Shown in pieces: positions 22,858 through 31,306 of a stretch of DNA of 37,636 bases. The stretch is from Lichenicola sp964242425 (GTDB lineage: Bacteria > Pseudomonadota > Alphaproteobacteria > Acetobacterales > Acetobacteraceae): the NCBI GenBank assembly GCA_964242425.1, contig CAXTCK010000008.1:1-37636 (forward strand), read 5' to 3'. Numbering within the stretch: the stretch's first letter is position 1; each line of letters opens with the position of its first letter. Below the pieces are notes generated by a model. The model was not told where the DNA came from. It saw only the letters and a list, made by a program, of their open reading frames with translations, and did not search any database. A program made the translations under genes and the position numbers.

Positions 22858-23790
22858 TCATTCCGCCGGGGCGGCGCCGTCGCGCTCACCCCGGGTGCGC
22901 CGCCATTGCCGCGGCGGACGGTGCATCAGCCGCTTGAAAGTGGTGCTGAACGCGCTTTCCGACTCGTAGCCGAGCGAGGCCGCGATGGCCGACACCGGAT
23001 CGCTGGAACTGGCGAGCCTGTTCCCAGCCAGCATCATGCGCCAGCGCGCCAGGTAGTCCATCGGCGAGGCGCCCACCGTCTGCCTGAACCGGAGCGCGAA
23101 GCTCGATCGCGACATGCCAGCCTGCGCGGCGAGCTCGTGCAGGGTCCAGCGGCGTCCCGGGTCGTCGTGCATCGCGGTGATCGCCGCCCGCATCCGCTTG
23201 TCCGCGAGCGCGAACAGCCAGCCGACACCGCCCTGCGCGTCCGCCAGGTGCAGCCGGAGCGCCTGCACCAGCATCAGGATGGCCAGATGCTGCGCCACCA
23301 GAACGCCGCCCGGCTGCGGCTCGCGCAGCTCCTGCTTCATGCGCTCCAGCGACCAGCGCATCGCCGCCCGGTCCGCTTCCGACCGGATGTGCACCACCGG
23401 CGGCAGCATCCCCAGCAGGATGCCGGCATGGTCGCCATCCAGCGCGAAGTGGCCGCCGATCGCGGAGAACGCGCCGCCGCCGTTGAACACGGCGATGCCG
23501 CCGGCGGAGCGCACGGGAAAGATCGTGCCGGCATCGACCGCCGGAAGGCCCAGGTCGCTGGCGAGGCGGAACGGCCGGCCGCGGGGCAGCAGGAAGCAGT
23601 CCCCCGTGCCGAGCCGCACCGGGTCCGCCACCCCGTCCATCGACAGCCAGCCTTCGCCGGACGCCACCGCGTAGCACTTGATGCCCTGGTGCGCGCCGAA
23701 GCGGATCGACCAGGGTGCGCCGGCGTCGAAACCGCCGACCATGTAGCTGCGCGGCCTCAGCAGCGACAGCACGTCCGACAAGGGGTCCAT
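22858..23790 (-). CDS. AraC-family transcriptional regulator with cupin N-terminus
   Basis: The 310-aa protein has an N-terminal cupin-like sensing domain (about 20-180: YAVASGEGWLSMDG, GDCFLLPRGRPFRLAS) and a C-terminal AraC DNA-binding domain (about 205-300). The two helix-turn-helix motifs are TLHELAAQAGMSRSSFALRF and PVSAIAASLGYESESAFSTT, the second followed by FKRLMHRPPRQWRR. It diverges from an NAD(P)-dependent epimerase-like gene with 125 bp between the starts and probably controls it, an arrangement often seen for this subfamily. The ligand is unknown. Confidence 0.92.
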   Translation of the reverse strand: MDPLSDVLSLLRPRSYMVGGFDAGAPWSIRFGAHQGIKCYAVASGEGWLSMDGVADPVRLGTGDCFLLPRGRPFRLASDLGLPAVDAGTIFPVRSAGGIAVFNGGGAFSAIGGHFALDGDHAGILLGMLPPVVHIRSEADRAAMRWSLERMKQELREPQPGGVLVAQHLAILMLVQALRLHLADAQGGVGWLFALADKRMRAAITAMHDDPGRRWTLHELAAQAGMSRSSFALRFRQTVGASPMDYLARWRMMLAGNRLASSSDPVSAIAASLGYESESAFSTTFKRLMHRPPRQWRRTRGERDGAAPAE

Positions 23791-23915
23791 GGCCTGTTCC
23801 TGGACGATCGCGACGATGAACCGGATCCTACAGCATGGACCGTCCCCGCCGGGGTTCTATCCTGCGGCCTCGGTCCCGGCAACGTGGCCGTGACATCCAG
23901 GCAAGGAACGATGCG

Positions 23916-24806
23916 ATGCGTGTTTTCGTGACCGGGGCGACGGGCTTCGTCGGCTCCGCCATCGTGCAGGAACTGCTCGGCGCCGGCCACCAGGTGGTCG
24001 GGCTGGCCCGGTCGGATGCGGCCGCCGATGCCCTGGCGGCCGCGGGCGCCGAGGCGCACCGGGGCGATCTCGGCAACCTCGACGCCCTGCGCAGCGGCGC
24101 AGAAGCGTCGGACGCGGTGATCCATGCCGGCTTCATCCACGACTTCGCCAACTTCAAGGAAAGCTGCGAGGTCGACCGGCGCGCCATCGAGGCCATGGGC
24201 GCCGTTCTCGCCGGCACCGACCGTCCGCTGATCGTCACCTCCGGATCGGGGCTGCTGACGCCAGGACAGCTCGCCACCGAGGACACCGAGGCACCGTCCG
24301 ACGACGGGCTGCCCCGCGTGTCCGAGCAGGCCGCCTTTTCCGCCGCCTCGCGAGGCACGCGTGTCGCGGTGGTACGCCTGCCGCCCTCGGTGCACGGCGA
24401 CGGCGACCACGGCTTCGTCCCGCTGCTGATCGGGATCGCGCGGCAGAAGGGTGCGGCGGCGTTCATCGGCGACGGGTCCAACCATTGGCCCGCGGTGCAC
24501 CGGCTCGACGCGGCAAAGGCATACCGGCTGGTGCTGGAACGCGGCGAGGCGGGTGCGCGCTACCACGCGGTGGCGGAGCAGGGGGTGCCGTTCCGGGAGA
24601 TCGCCGCGGTGATCGGGCGCCGCCTCGATGTGCCGGTGGTCGGCAAGACCCAGGAGGAAGCGGCCGATTATTTCGGCTGGTTCGCGCGGTTCGCCGCGAT
24701 CGACAACCACGTGTCGAGCCAAACGACGCGGGACGCGCTCGGCTGGGAACCGACCGGGCCGGGATTGATCACCGACATCGACCGGCCGGGCTACTTCGGC
24801 GGCTAG
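23916..24806 (+). CDS. NAD(P)-dependent epimerase/SDR-family oxidoreductase
   Basis: This 296-aa extended/atypical short-chain dehydrogenase opens with the Rossmann motif VFVTGATGFVGSA (Gly-rich turn at 7-13). It also contains HRGDLGNLDALR and VIHAGFIHDF, as in the NAD-binding epimerase family. The canonical YxxxK catalytic pair is not evident; the corresponding stretch reads SEQAAFSAASRGTRVAVV, so this may be an atypical member. I chose the ATG at 23916 with an AAGGA site 9 nt upstream. It is divergent from the AraC gene, which likely regulates it. Its stop overlaps that of the convergent YaiI gene by 3 bp at CTAG. The substrate is unknown. Confidence 0.85.
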   Translation: MRVFVTGATGFVGSAIVQELLGAGHQVVGLARSDAAADALAAAGAEAHRGDLGNLDALRSGAEASDAVIHAGFIHDFANFKESCEVDRRAIEAMGAVLAGTDRPLIVTSGSGLLTPGQLATEDTEAPSDDGLPRVSEQAAFSAASRGTRVAVVRLPPSVHGDGDHGFVPLLIGIARQKGAAAFIGDGSNHWPAVHRLDAAKAYRLVLERGEAGARYHAVAEQGVPFREIAAVIGRRLDVPVVGKTQEEAADYFGWFARFAAIDNHVSSQTTRDALGWEPTGPGLITDIDRPGYFGG

Positions 24807-25285
24807 CCGGTCGCGAAGCCCGCCTTGCGCAGGCGCACCACCGCCGTGTCGAGCGCGTTCAGGAACGCCGAGCGGTCCTTGGACCCGAACGGTTTCGGGC
24901 CGCCGGTGACCTGGCCCGTGGCGCGCAGGTCCTCCATGAGGTTGCGCGTCGCCAGGGTCATGCCGATCGAGTCCGTGTCGAAGCGGCGGCCGGTCGGCCC
25001 CAGCACCTCGGCGCCGCTCTTCACGCAGGCGGCCGCCAGCGGCACGTCGGCGGTGATCACCATGTCGCCACGCACGGCGCGCTCGGCGATCCACCGGTCG
25101 GCGACGTCCGGACCCGCTTCCACCACCACCCGCTCGACCAGGGGGGAGCCGGGGATCGCGATCAGGCTGTTCGACACCACGAACACGGACAGCCGGTAGC
25201 GCTCGGCGACGCGGTAGATTTCCGCCTTCACCGGGCAGGCGTCGGCGTCGACGAAGATCCGGATCGGGCGTGGCGGCTCGGTCAT
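24803..25285 (-). CDS. YaiI/YqxD family protein (DUF188)
   Basis: This 160-aa protein has the family opening RIFVDADACPVKAEIYRVAE, then VVEAGPDVADRWIAERA and DMVITADVPLAAACVKSGA, patterns of a PIN-like fold with conserved acidic residues. The family is widespread and uncharacterised; nuclease activity has been suggested only from the fold. It converges on the epimerase gene and its start lies 45 bp from the divergent ynfA. Confidence 0.92.
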   Translation of the reverse strand: MTEPPRPIRIFVDADACPVKAEIYRVAERYRLSVFVVSNSLIAIPGSPLVERVVVEAGPDVADRWIAERAVRGDMVITADVPLAAACVKSGAEVLGPTGRRFDTDSIGMTLATRNLMEDLRATGQVTGGPKPFGSKDRSAFLNALDTAVVRLRKAGFATG

Positions 25286-25330
25286 GGACGCTGGCTAGCG
25301 CACCGGTGCAGGGTTGAACACCATTCTCCG

Positions 25331-25672
25331 GTGGGAGCCACCGCCCTGTTCGCCCTGGTCGTGTTCGTTGCCGCCGCCTTGGCCGAGATTGCCGGCTGCT
25401 TCTCGTTCTGGGCGGTCCTGCGCCTGCACCGTCCGGCCTGGTGGCTCGGGCCAGGTCTGGTCGCGCTGGTGCTGTTCGCCGTGCTGCTCACGCGTATCGA
25501 CGCGGCCGCGGCCGGCCGGGCCTACGCGACCTATGGCGGCGTCTACGTTTGCGCCTCGCTCGCCTGGCTCTGGGCGGTCGAGGGCACGCGCCCGGATCGC
25601 TGGGACGCGCTCGGCGCGGCCACCTGCCTGCTCGGCGCCGGCATCATCCTGTTCGGCCCGCGCACCTCCTAG
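25331..25672 (+). CDS. ynfA: YnfA family membrane protein (UPF0060)
   Basis: This 113-aa integral membrane protein has four hydrophobic segments. Family markers are ALAEIAGCFSFWAVLRLHRP, YATYGGVYVCASLAWLW and RPDRWDALGAATCLLGAGII. YnfA relatives resemble small multidrug resistance transporters, but the physiological substrate is unclear. The start is the GTG at 25331 (VGATALFALVVF), which gives the usual family length; the upstream in-frame sequence overlaps the DUF188 gene on the other strand and is non-native. It converges on the next epimerase gene with a 4-bp gap. Confidence 0.9.
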   Translation: MGATALFALVVFVAAALAEIAGCFSFWAVLRLHRPAWWLGPGLVALVLFAVLLTRIDAAAAGRAYATYGGVYVCASLAWLWAVEGTRPDRWDALGAATCLLGAGIILFGPRTS

Positions 25673-25676
25673 AACC

Positions 25677-26648
25677 TCAGGTGACGTTCAACGCCTTCAG
25701 CGTGGCTCGCACCGCGTCGTCGAGGGGCGTGTGCGGCTCCTCGCCGAGAAACGCGACCAGCCTGCCGTTGTCGAGCCGGACCGCCGTTCTCCACAGGTAG
25801 CGCATCCGGTGGATCTCGCGCGGCGTCTGCTGCACCAGGCCGGCGAGGCCGATCAGCGGCCAGGGCAGCGCCTTGACCCGGATGCCGGGCCGGCCGACGC
25901 CGCGCGCGATCGCCCCCACCATCGCGGCGCCATCCGCATCCCAGGTGCCGGCGAAGTGGAACCGCGCGAACGCGTCGAGCTCGTTCGATCGGTCCAGCAG
26001 GCGCGCGATCGTCTCGCCCGCGTCCGGCAGGTAGGCCCAGGCGTGGCCGACGCCCTTTTTGCCCGGATAGGTGATCGCGCCCAGGGGCGTGCGCGGCTTG
26101 ACCAGGGCCTGGCCGAACCAGTTGTTGCCAGGCGGCGGACCGAAGAAGTCGCCGAACCGCACGATCAGCGCCGGCGCGGCCGCCCGGCTGCCCGCTTGCA
26201 GCCGTTGTTCGAGCTGCACGCGTATGCGGCCCTTCTGCGTCACCGGGTGCTGCGGCGCATCCTCATGGAGAGTCGGAAAGGCGTCGAAGCCGTAGTTGTA
26301 GATCGTGCCTGGCAGGACGATCCGCGCCCCGGTCGCCTTGGCGGCTGCGATGCTGTTGTCGATCATGGGCAGCACCAGCCTGTTCCAGTCGCGATAGCCC
26401 GGCGGGTTCACGGCATGGACGATCGCCTGCACGCCTTCGGCGGCCCGGCGCACGTCGGCCGCGCGCATCGCGTCGCCGGCGACCCAGGTCACGCCCGCGA
26501 GCCTGCCCGTGGCGTCGCTCGGGCCCCCGGTCCGGCGTCGCGCCATCGCCACGACCTTCCAGCCATGCCGCAGCAGTGCCGCCGCCGTCTCGCCGCCGAT
26601 GCCGCCGGTGGCACCCAGAACCAGCGCCGTCCTGTTGCTGCCGTTCAT
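25677..26648 (-). CDS. NAD(P)-dependent epimerase/dehydratase-family protein
   Basis: This 323-aa Rossmann protein opens with ALVLGATGGIGGETAAALLR and VVAMARR. It has AIVHAVNPPGYRDWN and PGTIYNYGFDAFPTLHEDAP, where Tyr in the Y-x-Y-G segment sits in the region of the extended SDR active site, and ALIVRFGDFFGPPPGNNWFG further on. It may act on a nucleotide sugar or another NAD(P)-linked substrate that I cannot name. It diverges from a LysR-type regulator with 82 bp between starts. Confidence 0.87.
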   Translation of the reverse strand: MNGSNRTALVLGATGGIGGETAAALLRHGWKVVAMARRRTGGPSDATGRLAGVTWVAGDAMRAADVRRAAEGVQAIVHAVNPPGYRDWNRLVLPMIDNSIAAAKATGARIVLPGTIYNYGFDAFPTLHEDAPQHPVTQKGRIRVQLEQRLQAGSRAAAPALIVRFGDFFGPPPGNNWFGQALVKPRTPLGAITYPGKKGVGHAWAYLPDAGETIARLLDRSNELDAFARFHFAGTWDADGAAMVGAIARGVGRPGIRVKALPWPLIGLAGLVQQTPREIHRMRYLWRTAVRLDNGRLVAFLGEEPHTPLDDAVRATLKALNVT

Positions 26649-26676
26649 CGTTCATCCCCGCTGTGGTTCGGGCAAA

Positions 26677-26686
26677 CGATGCATCG
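26677..26686. promoter_or_regulatory. Palindrome in the LysR/epimerase divergent gap
   Basis: CGATGCATCG is a perfect 10-bp palindrome near the middle of the 82-bp gap between the divergent starts. LysR-type regulators bind interrupted palindromes (T-N11-A) at such places, so it is a candidate operator. A 10-bp palindrome by itself is weak evidence. Confidence 0.3.
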
Positions 26687-26730
26687 CGCCGGACATGAAG
26701 AGAATTGTCGGAACACCTCCAGCGGCTAGC

Positions 26731-27657
26731 ATGTTTTCGATGAGCGACTCCGTCGACTGGGATGATCAACGTGCCTTCCTGGCTGTGCTGGAAGAAGGCA
26801 GCCTGTCCGGTGCGGCTCGTCGCCTTGGCGTGGCGCAACCCACGGTGCGCGCCCGCATCGAGGCGCTGGAGCGCGCGCTCCGCACCGTGCTGTTCGTCCG
26901 TTCGCCCGGGGGGATGGTACCGACGGAGGTGGCGCAGGCGCTCGCCGGGTCGGCACGGGCGATGGCGCACGCGTCGGAGGCCTTCGTTCGGGCCGCGTCA
27001 GCCGCGCCGGACGAGGTCGCCGGCGTGGTGCGGCTGAGCGTGTCGGAGCTGGTCGGCATCGAGGTGCTGCCGCCGATGCTGGGAAGGCTGCGCGAGCGGC
27101 ACCCAGGCCTGATCGTCGAGGTCGTGCTGAGCAACGCGTCCGCCAACCTTCTGGAGCAGGAAGCCGACATCGCCGTGCGCATGAGCTCGCCACGACAGGA
27201 CGCGCTGGTGGCCAGAAAGGTCGCGTCGATCCGGCTAGGCTTGTTCGCCCATGTTGACTACCTGGCGCGCCGCGGCCGGCCGGACCGGTCCGACGACCTC
27301 GCCCGGCACGACCTGATCGGTCCCGATCGCGCGCCGGCCGATCTGCAGTGGGCCGCCGCCGTTCTTCGCGGCCTCGCCCGCGACCGCTTCGTGGTCAGGA
27401 CGGACAGCCATCCGACCCAGCTAGCGGCCGCGCGGGCGGGCCTGGGGATCGCGGTGGTCCAGCACCCCATCGGCTCCGCCGATCCGGTTCTGGACGCCGT
27501 GCTGCCCGACCTTGCCATCGGGACGCTCGACACCTGGATCGTCACGCACGAGAATCTGCAGCACCTGCCGCGGGTGCGCGCCGTGTTCGATTGCCTGGCG
27601 GAGGCGTTCGGACGCTTCGCCCATACTTCGGGGTCCAGGGACAGCCCGCCGCGATGA
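26731..27657 (+). CDS. LysR-family transcriptional regulator
   Basis: This protein of about 308 aa has the N-terminal winged helix-turn-helix (DDQRAFLAVLEEGSLSGAAR, then LGVAQPTVRARIEALERAL). A periplasmic-binding-like effector domain runs from about residue 95 (GVVRLSVSELVGIEVLPPML to GIAVVQHPIG). The start may be the ATG at 26731 or the ATG at 26740 (MSDSVDWDDQ); the second places the HTH at the usual distance. It probably regulates the divergent epimerase gene. It converges on gntK with a single base between the stop codons. Confidence 0.92.
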   Translation: MFSMSDSVDWDDQRAFLAVLEEGSLSGAARRLGVAQPTVRARIEALERALRTVLFVRSPGGMVPTEVAQALAGSARAMAHASEAFVRAASAAPDEVAGVVRLSVSELVGIEVLPPMLGRLRERHPGLIVEVVLSNASANLLEQEADIAVRMSSPRQDALVARKVASIRLGLFAHVDYLARRGRPDRSDDLARHDLIGPDRAPADLQWAAAVLRGLARDRFVVRTDSHPTQLAAARAGLGIAVVQHPIGSADPVLDAVLPDLAIGTLDTWIVTHENLQHLPRVRAVFDCLAEAFGRFAHTSGSRDSPPR

Positions 27658-27658
27658 G

Positions 27659-28177
27659 CTAGCTTTCCAGGCGGGCGAGCACGTCCTTCAGGGTTCCGGC
27701 GACCGTGTCCTCGGCCACCACCAGCATCACCTGCTCGCCGTCGCCCGGCTCCTCCAGCGTGCGGAGCTGGGTGGGGAGCAGGCTGCTCGGCATGTAGTGA
27801 TGGGTGCGTCGGTCGAGCCGTTCCTTGAGCACCGCTTCCGGCACCTTGAGGTAGAGGAACCACACGTCGTCCAGGCCCTGCGACAGCACCTCGCGGTAGG
27901 CGCGCTTCAGGGCCGAACAGGTCAGGATGCCGGGCTCGTGCGCGTCGTGGCGGGCGCGGATCCAGCCGGCGCAGGTTTCGAGCCACGGCGCCCGGTCGGT
28001 GTCGTCGAGCGGTGTACCGTTTCGCATCTTCTCCACGTTGGCGGGCGGATGCAGCTCGTCGCCTTCCTGGAACGCCCAGCCCAGCGCGTCCCGCAGGCCG
28101 AGCGCCACGCTGGATTTGCCCGAGCCTGACACTCCCATCACCACCAGGATCCGCGGTCGTACCATGAGATCGCTCAT
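27659..28177 (-). CDS. gntK: Gluconokinase
   Basis: This enzyme phosphorylates gluconate to 6-phosphogluconate, feeding it into the pathway encoded upstream in the same operon. The 172-aa protein has the P-loop VMGVSGSGKSS (13-23), then FQEGDELHPPANVEKM and GTPLDDTDRAPWL, the gluconate-binding region of the GntK family. LTCSALKRAYREVL and LDRRTHHYMPSSLLPTQL follow. The ATG at 28177 forms an ATGA overlap with the rpiA stop. In acetic acid bacteria gluconate is produced in the periplasm, so such a kinase is expected. Confidence 0.95.
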   Translation of the reverse strand: MSDLMVRPRILVVMGVSGSGKSSVALGLRDALGWAFQEGDELHPPANVEKMRNGTPLDDTDRAPWLETCAGWIRARHDAHEPGILTCSALKRAYREVLSQGLDDVWFLYLKVPEAVLKERLDRRTHHYMPSSLLPTQLRTLEEPGDGEQVMLVVAEDTVAGTLKDVLARLES

Positions 28178-28866
28178 CCCCGTTCGACGCGTTGCACGCC
28201 TCCTGCCCCGGCCACCAGGGCGAGCGAGGCGCGGCCCACGAACAGCCCGCACTCGAACACGCCGACGATCGCGCGGATCGCCGCCTCGGTGGCCGCGGCG
28301 TCGGCGAGCGGGGCGAAGGCGCAGTCGAGGATCATGTTGCCGCCGTCGGTGACGAACAGCGTGCCGGCGCGGTCCCGACGCGGCGTGGGCGTCGCCCCGA
28401 GCAGGCCGATCTGCCGCGCCGCGGACTCCCACCCGAACGACGACACCTCGACCGGGACGGGGGAACGGGTGGCGAGCCGGTCCACCAGCTTGCTGTCATC
28501 CGCCACCACCACCATGCGCTTCGACGACGCCGCCACGATCTTCTCGCGCAGCAGCGCGCCGCCGAGCCCCTTGATCAGGTTCAGCGTGCCGCGCTCGATC
28601 TCGTCGGCGCCGTCGATGGTGAGGTCGATCTCGTCGTGGTCGGCGAAGCCGGCGATGGGAATGCCGAGCCCGCGCGCCTGCGCCTCGCTGCGCTTCGAGG
28701 TCGGGATGCCGACGAAGCGCAGGCCCTGCCTGACCCGCTCGCCCAGGCTGTCGATCACGCACTCGGCGGTGGAGCCGGTGCCGAGGCCAACCACCATGCC
28801 GTCCTCCACCAGGCGGGCCGCTTCCGCGCCGACCTGGCGTTTCAGCGCCTGCGCCGGGTCATCCAC
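28174..28866 (-). CDS. rpiA: Ribose-5-phosphate isomerase A
   Basis: RpiA interconverts ribulose-5-phosphate and ribose-5-phosphate. The 230-aa protein contains GLGTGSTAECVID (27-39, phosphate-binding), LTIDGADEIE with the catalytic acids, and KGLGGALLREKIVA with the conserved Lys. The start is a GTG at 28866; the gene overlaps the end of pgl by 8 bp and the start of gntK by 4 bp, so all three are coupled. Confidence 0.95.
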   Translation of the reverse strand: MDDPAQALKRQVGAEAARLVEDGMVVGLGTGSTAECVIDSLGERVRQGLRFVGIPTSKRSEAQARGLGIPIAGFADHDEIDLTIDGADEIERGTLNLIKGLGGALLREKIVAASSKRMVVVADDSKLVDRLATRSPVPVEVSSFGWESAARQIGLLGATPTPRRDRAGTLFVTDGGNMILDCAFAPLADAAATEAAIRAIVGVFECGLFVGRASLALVAGAGGVQRVERG

Positions 28867-29602
28867 GGGATGCAGATCCGGCGGCGGCCTGGTCCAGCAC
28901 CCAGATCAGCTCGCCCTCGGTGGCGATATGCGTGGAAGGCTGCGTTTGGTCGCCGCCGCGAACCTTGGCGACCACCTCGGCCTTGCCCGCCCCCGCGACC
29001 AGGAACAGCACGGCGCGGCTGCTGGCGATGGCTGGGTATGTCAGGGTCAGGCGGGTGTGCGGCGCGTCGTGCGGCATGCAGGTGCCGACCCAAGCCTCGC
29101 GCTCGTTCAGCACGTCGGTGCCGGGGAAAAGCGAGGCGGTGTGCCCGTTCTCGCCCAGGCCGAGCAGCACCACGTCGAACAAGGGCCGGCCCGGCTGCAA
29201 CGTGTCGGAACCGTACTGCGCCTGCAGCTCGCGTTGGTAGCGCCGTGCCGCGTCGGCCGGATCGCCGTCGGTCGGCATGCGGTGCACCGCGGTCGGCGGC
29301 ACCGGCACGTGCGACAGCATCGCCAGGTTGGCCATGTTGTAGTTGCTGGAGTCGTCGTCCGGCGGCACGAAGCGCTCGTCGCCAAAGAACAGCTGCACAC
29401 GGTCCCACGGGAACCGTTCGGCGTAGTGGCCACCTGACAGGATCTCGTAGAGGCGCTTGGGCGTCGAGCCGCCGGACAGCGCCACGGTGATCGCCGCGTC
29501 GCTCGCCAGCGCGCGCTCGAGAAGGAAGTCCGCCGCATAGCGCGCCACCGCTTCCGCATCGTCCAGCACCTCGGTGCGGCCGGTGGCGGCGTCGCTGCTC
29601 AT
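28859..29602 (-). CDS. pgl: 6-phosphogluconolactonase
   Basis: Pgl hydrolyses 6-phosphogluconolactone, the product of Zwf, to 6-phosphogluconate. This 247-aa member of the NagB/SOL/DevB type has VALSGGSTPKRLYE (40-53), FFGDERFVPPDDDSSNYNM, and LGLGENGHTASLFPG, which carries the active-site His. The ATG at 29602 overlaps the stop of the upstream HAD gene (ATGA). Confidence 0.95.
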   Translation of the reverse strand: MSSDAATGRTEVLDDAEAVARYAADFLLERALASDAAITVALSGGSTPKRLYEILSGGHYAERFPWDRVQLFFGDERFVPPDDDSSNYNMANLAMLSHVPVPPTAVHRMPTDGDPADAARRYQRELQAQYGSDTLQPGRPLFDVVLLGLGENGHTASLFPGTDVLNEREAWVGTCMPHDAPHTRLTLTYPAIASSRAVLFLVAGAGKAEVVAKVRGGDQTQPSTHIATEGELIWVLDQAAAGSASRG

Positions 29603-30417
29603 CGTTCTTCTCCCAGCACGTAGCGCTCGATCGCCTTGGCGAAGCCTTCGTCCTCGGACGAGTCGCTCACGTGGGTGGCGGCCTGCTTCACCTCGTCGCT
29701 GGACTGCCCCATCGCGATCGACAGGCCGCTGCGCTTGAACATCAGCACGTCGTTGGGCTGGTCGCCGAGGGTGGCGATCTCCGCAGCCTTGACGCCCAGC
29801 ATGCGCTCCAGGCTGGCGACCACGTCGCCCTTGTTCGCATGCGGGTGGGTCACGTCGAGGTAGTACGGCTGCGAACGCGCGGCCGACGCGGTGTCGCCGA
29901 GCGCCTGCTGCGCGTCGCGCTCCACCGCCTTCATCAGCTCCAGGTCGTCGCTGACGCCAACGATCTTCACGGCGCTGTCCAGCGCCGCGCCGAAGTCGCT
30001 CGTCACCTTGGGCGCGAACTTCACCGTCCACTGCTCACGGTCGACGTGCGGCCCCTTGGCGTCGGGCACCAGCCAGTCCTCGCCGCTGTAGACCCAGACG
30101 TCGACCTTGTGGTCGCGCAGCACCTGCATCGTCTGCTCCGCCGCCTTGCGGGACAGCGTCTTGGCCTCGATGATCGACAGGTCGGGATGGACGAACAGCC
30201 CGCCGTTGAACCCGGCGATCGGCTCGCTGATGCCGAGCGGCTCGATCAGCATGTTCATCCCCTTCGGCGGCCGGCCGCTGGTGACGGCGAAGCGGATGCC
30301 GCGCTCGCGCAGGGAACGCACCGCGCGTATCGCCCGCTCGGTAAGCAGCTTCTCCTTGGTCACCAGGGTGCCGTCCACGTCCGCCAGCACCAGGCTGATC
30401 TTCATCGGCTCGGCCAT
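29599..30417 (-). CDS. HAD-family (Cof-type) phosphatase, first of two
   Basis: This 272-aa protein belongs to the HAD superfamily with a C2-type cap, the group that dephosphorylates sugar phosphates and related metabolites. Motif I is LADVDGTLVT (nucleophile Asp13), motif II is FAVTSGRPP, the Lys of motif III is in HANKGDVVASLE, and motif IV is LGDQPNDVLMF. The segment YYLDVTHPHANKG is shared with the neighbouring paralogue. It lies between the second HAD gene (19-bp gap) and pgl (ATGA overlap). Its place in a pentose phosphate operon suggests removal of a side product or tuning of a sugar phosphate pool, but the substrate is unknown. Confidence 0.88.
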   Translation of the reverse strand: MAEPMKISLVLADVDGTLVTKEKLLTERAIRAVRSLRERGIRFAVTSGRPPKGMNMLIEPLGISEPIAGFNGGLFVHPDLSIIEAKTLSRKAAEQTMQVLRDHKVDVWVYSGEDWLVPDAKGPHVDREQWTVKFAPKVTSDFGAALDSAVKIVGVSDDLELMKAVERDAQQALGDTASAARSQPYYLDVTHPHANKGDVVASLERMLGVKAAEIATLGDQPNDVLMFKRSGLSIAMGQSSDEVKQAATHVSDSSEDEGFAKAIERYVLGEER

Positions 30418-30436
30418 CGCATCCTCGGTCCTTGTT

Positions 30437-31306
30437 CTACGACGCCAGGTCGGACGCCAGGTCAGACGACTTGGGCGCGCGCGGCAGGATCAGCTCCTCG
30501 ACCGCCTGCGCCCAGCCATCCTCCGCATTGCTCGCAGTGATGAAATGCGCCGCTTCCGCCACGGGGGCCGGCGCGTTGCCCATCGCCACGCCGAGGCCCG
30601 CGGCCTGCAGCATGGCGATGTCGTTGTCCATGTCGCCGATGCAGGCGAGCTCCGAGCGGTCCACGCCCAGGATGGCGGCGAGGCGCAGCGCCGCCCGCCC
30701 CTTGTTCGCGTCCGGATGGGTGACGTCGAGATACCAGGGCGAGGAGCGATGCGCGCTGACCTGGCCCGCCAGCATCGCCCCGAGCTCGATCTCGATCCGC
30801 TCCAGCAGCGGATAGTCGGTGGTGGCGCCCATGATCTTGCCGATGCGGTCGTAGAACGGTTCGAAGCTGTCCACGACCGTCGGCTCGAACCGCACCGCCT
30901 TCTGCTCGCGCGGCACGAACGCGCCGGCGGGGTCGCGGATCACCCATTGGTGCCCGGTGAACAGCCAGCACTCGATGCGGTTGGTGGTCAGCGTCTCGAC
31001 CGCGAGCCGCGCCGCCTGCGGGTCGAGCGACTGCTGCTCCAGGACGCTGCCGTCGGGTGCGACGATTTCGCCGCCGTTCAGCCCGGCGGCGGGGGTGTCG
31101 ATCCCGAGGGGTCCGAGATACATCTGCATGCCGCGCACCGACCGGCTGCTCGCCAGGCACAGCATGATCCCCGCCTCGCGCAGCCGCCGCGCCGACGCCA
31201 GGGTCGACGGGCTCAGCTGCTTGTCCGGGCCGATGATGGTGCCGTCGATGTCCGACACCAGAAGCCTGATGCGGCCGGAAGGCGCCGCGCGCGGCGGGAT
31301 CATCAT
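30437..31306 (-). CDS. HAD-family (Cof-type) phosphatase, second of two
   Basis: This 289-aa paralogue of the neighbouring HAD protein has motif I LVSDIDGTIIG (Asp19), motif II LCLASSRSVRGMQ, motif III Lys in HPDANKGRAAL, and motif IV CIGDMDNDIAML. Both proteins share WYLDVTHPDANKG-like and GxxxDxAQAVEE-like stretches but differ widely elsewhere, so the duplication is old. The ATG at 31306 overlaps the zwf stop (ATGA), tying its translation to glucose-6-phosphate dehydrogenase. The C-terminus ends in a short tandem repeat (SDLASDLAS). The substrate is unknown. Confidence 0.88.
   Translation of the reverse strand: MMIPPRAAPSGRIRLLVSDIDGTIIGPDKQLSPSTLASARRLREAGIMLCLASSRSVRGMQMYLGPLGIDTPAAGLNGGEIVAPDGSVLEQQSLDPQAARLAVETLTTNRIECWLFTGHQWVIRDPAGAFVPREQKAVRFEPTVVDSFEPFYDRIGKIMGATTDYPLLERIEIELGAMLAGQVSAHRSSPWYLDVTHPDANKGRAALRLAAILGVDRSELACIGDMDNDIAMLQAAGLGVAMGNAPAPVAEAAHFITASNAEDGWAQAVEELILPRAPKSSDLASDLAS
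30441..30464. repeat. 12-bp tandem duplication at a gene end
   Basis: GACGCCAGGTCG and GACGCCAGGTCA are adjacent 12-bp copies with one difference, followed by GACGA. They encode the repeated C-terminal SDLA of the HAD phosphatase. The likely cause is replication slippage; it keeps the frame. Confidence 0.75.
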
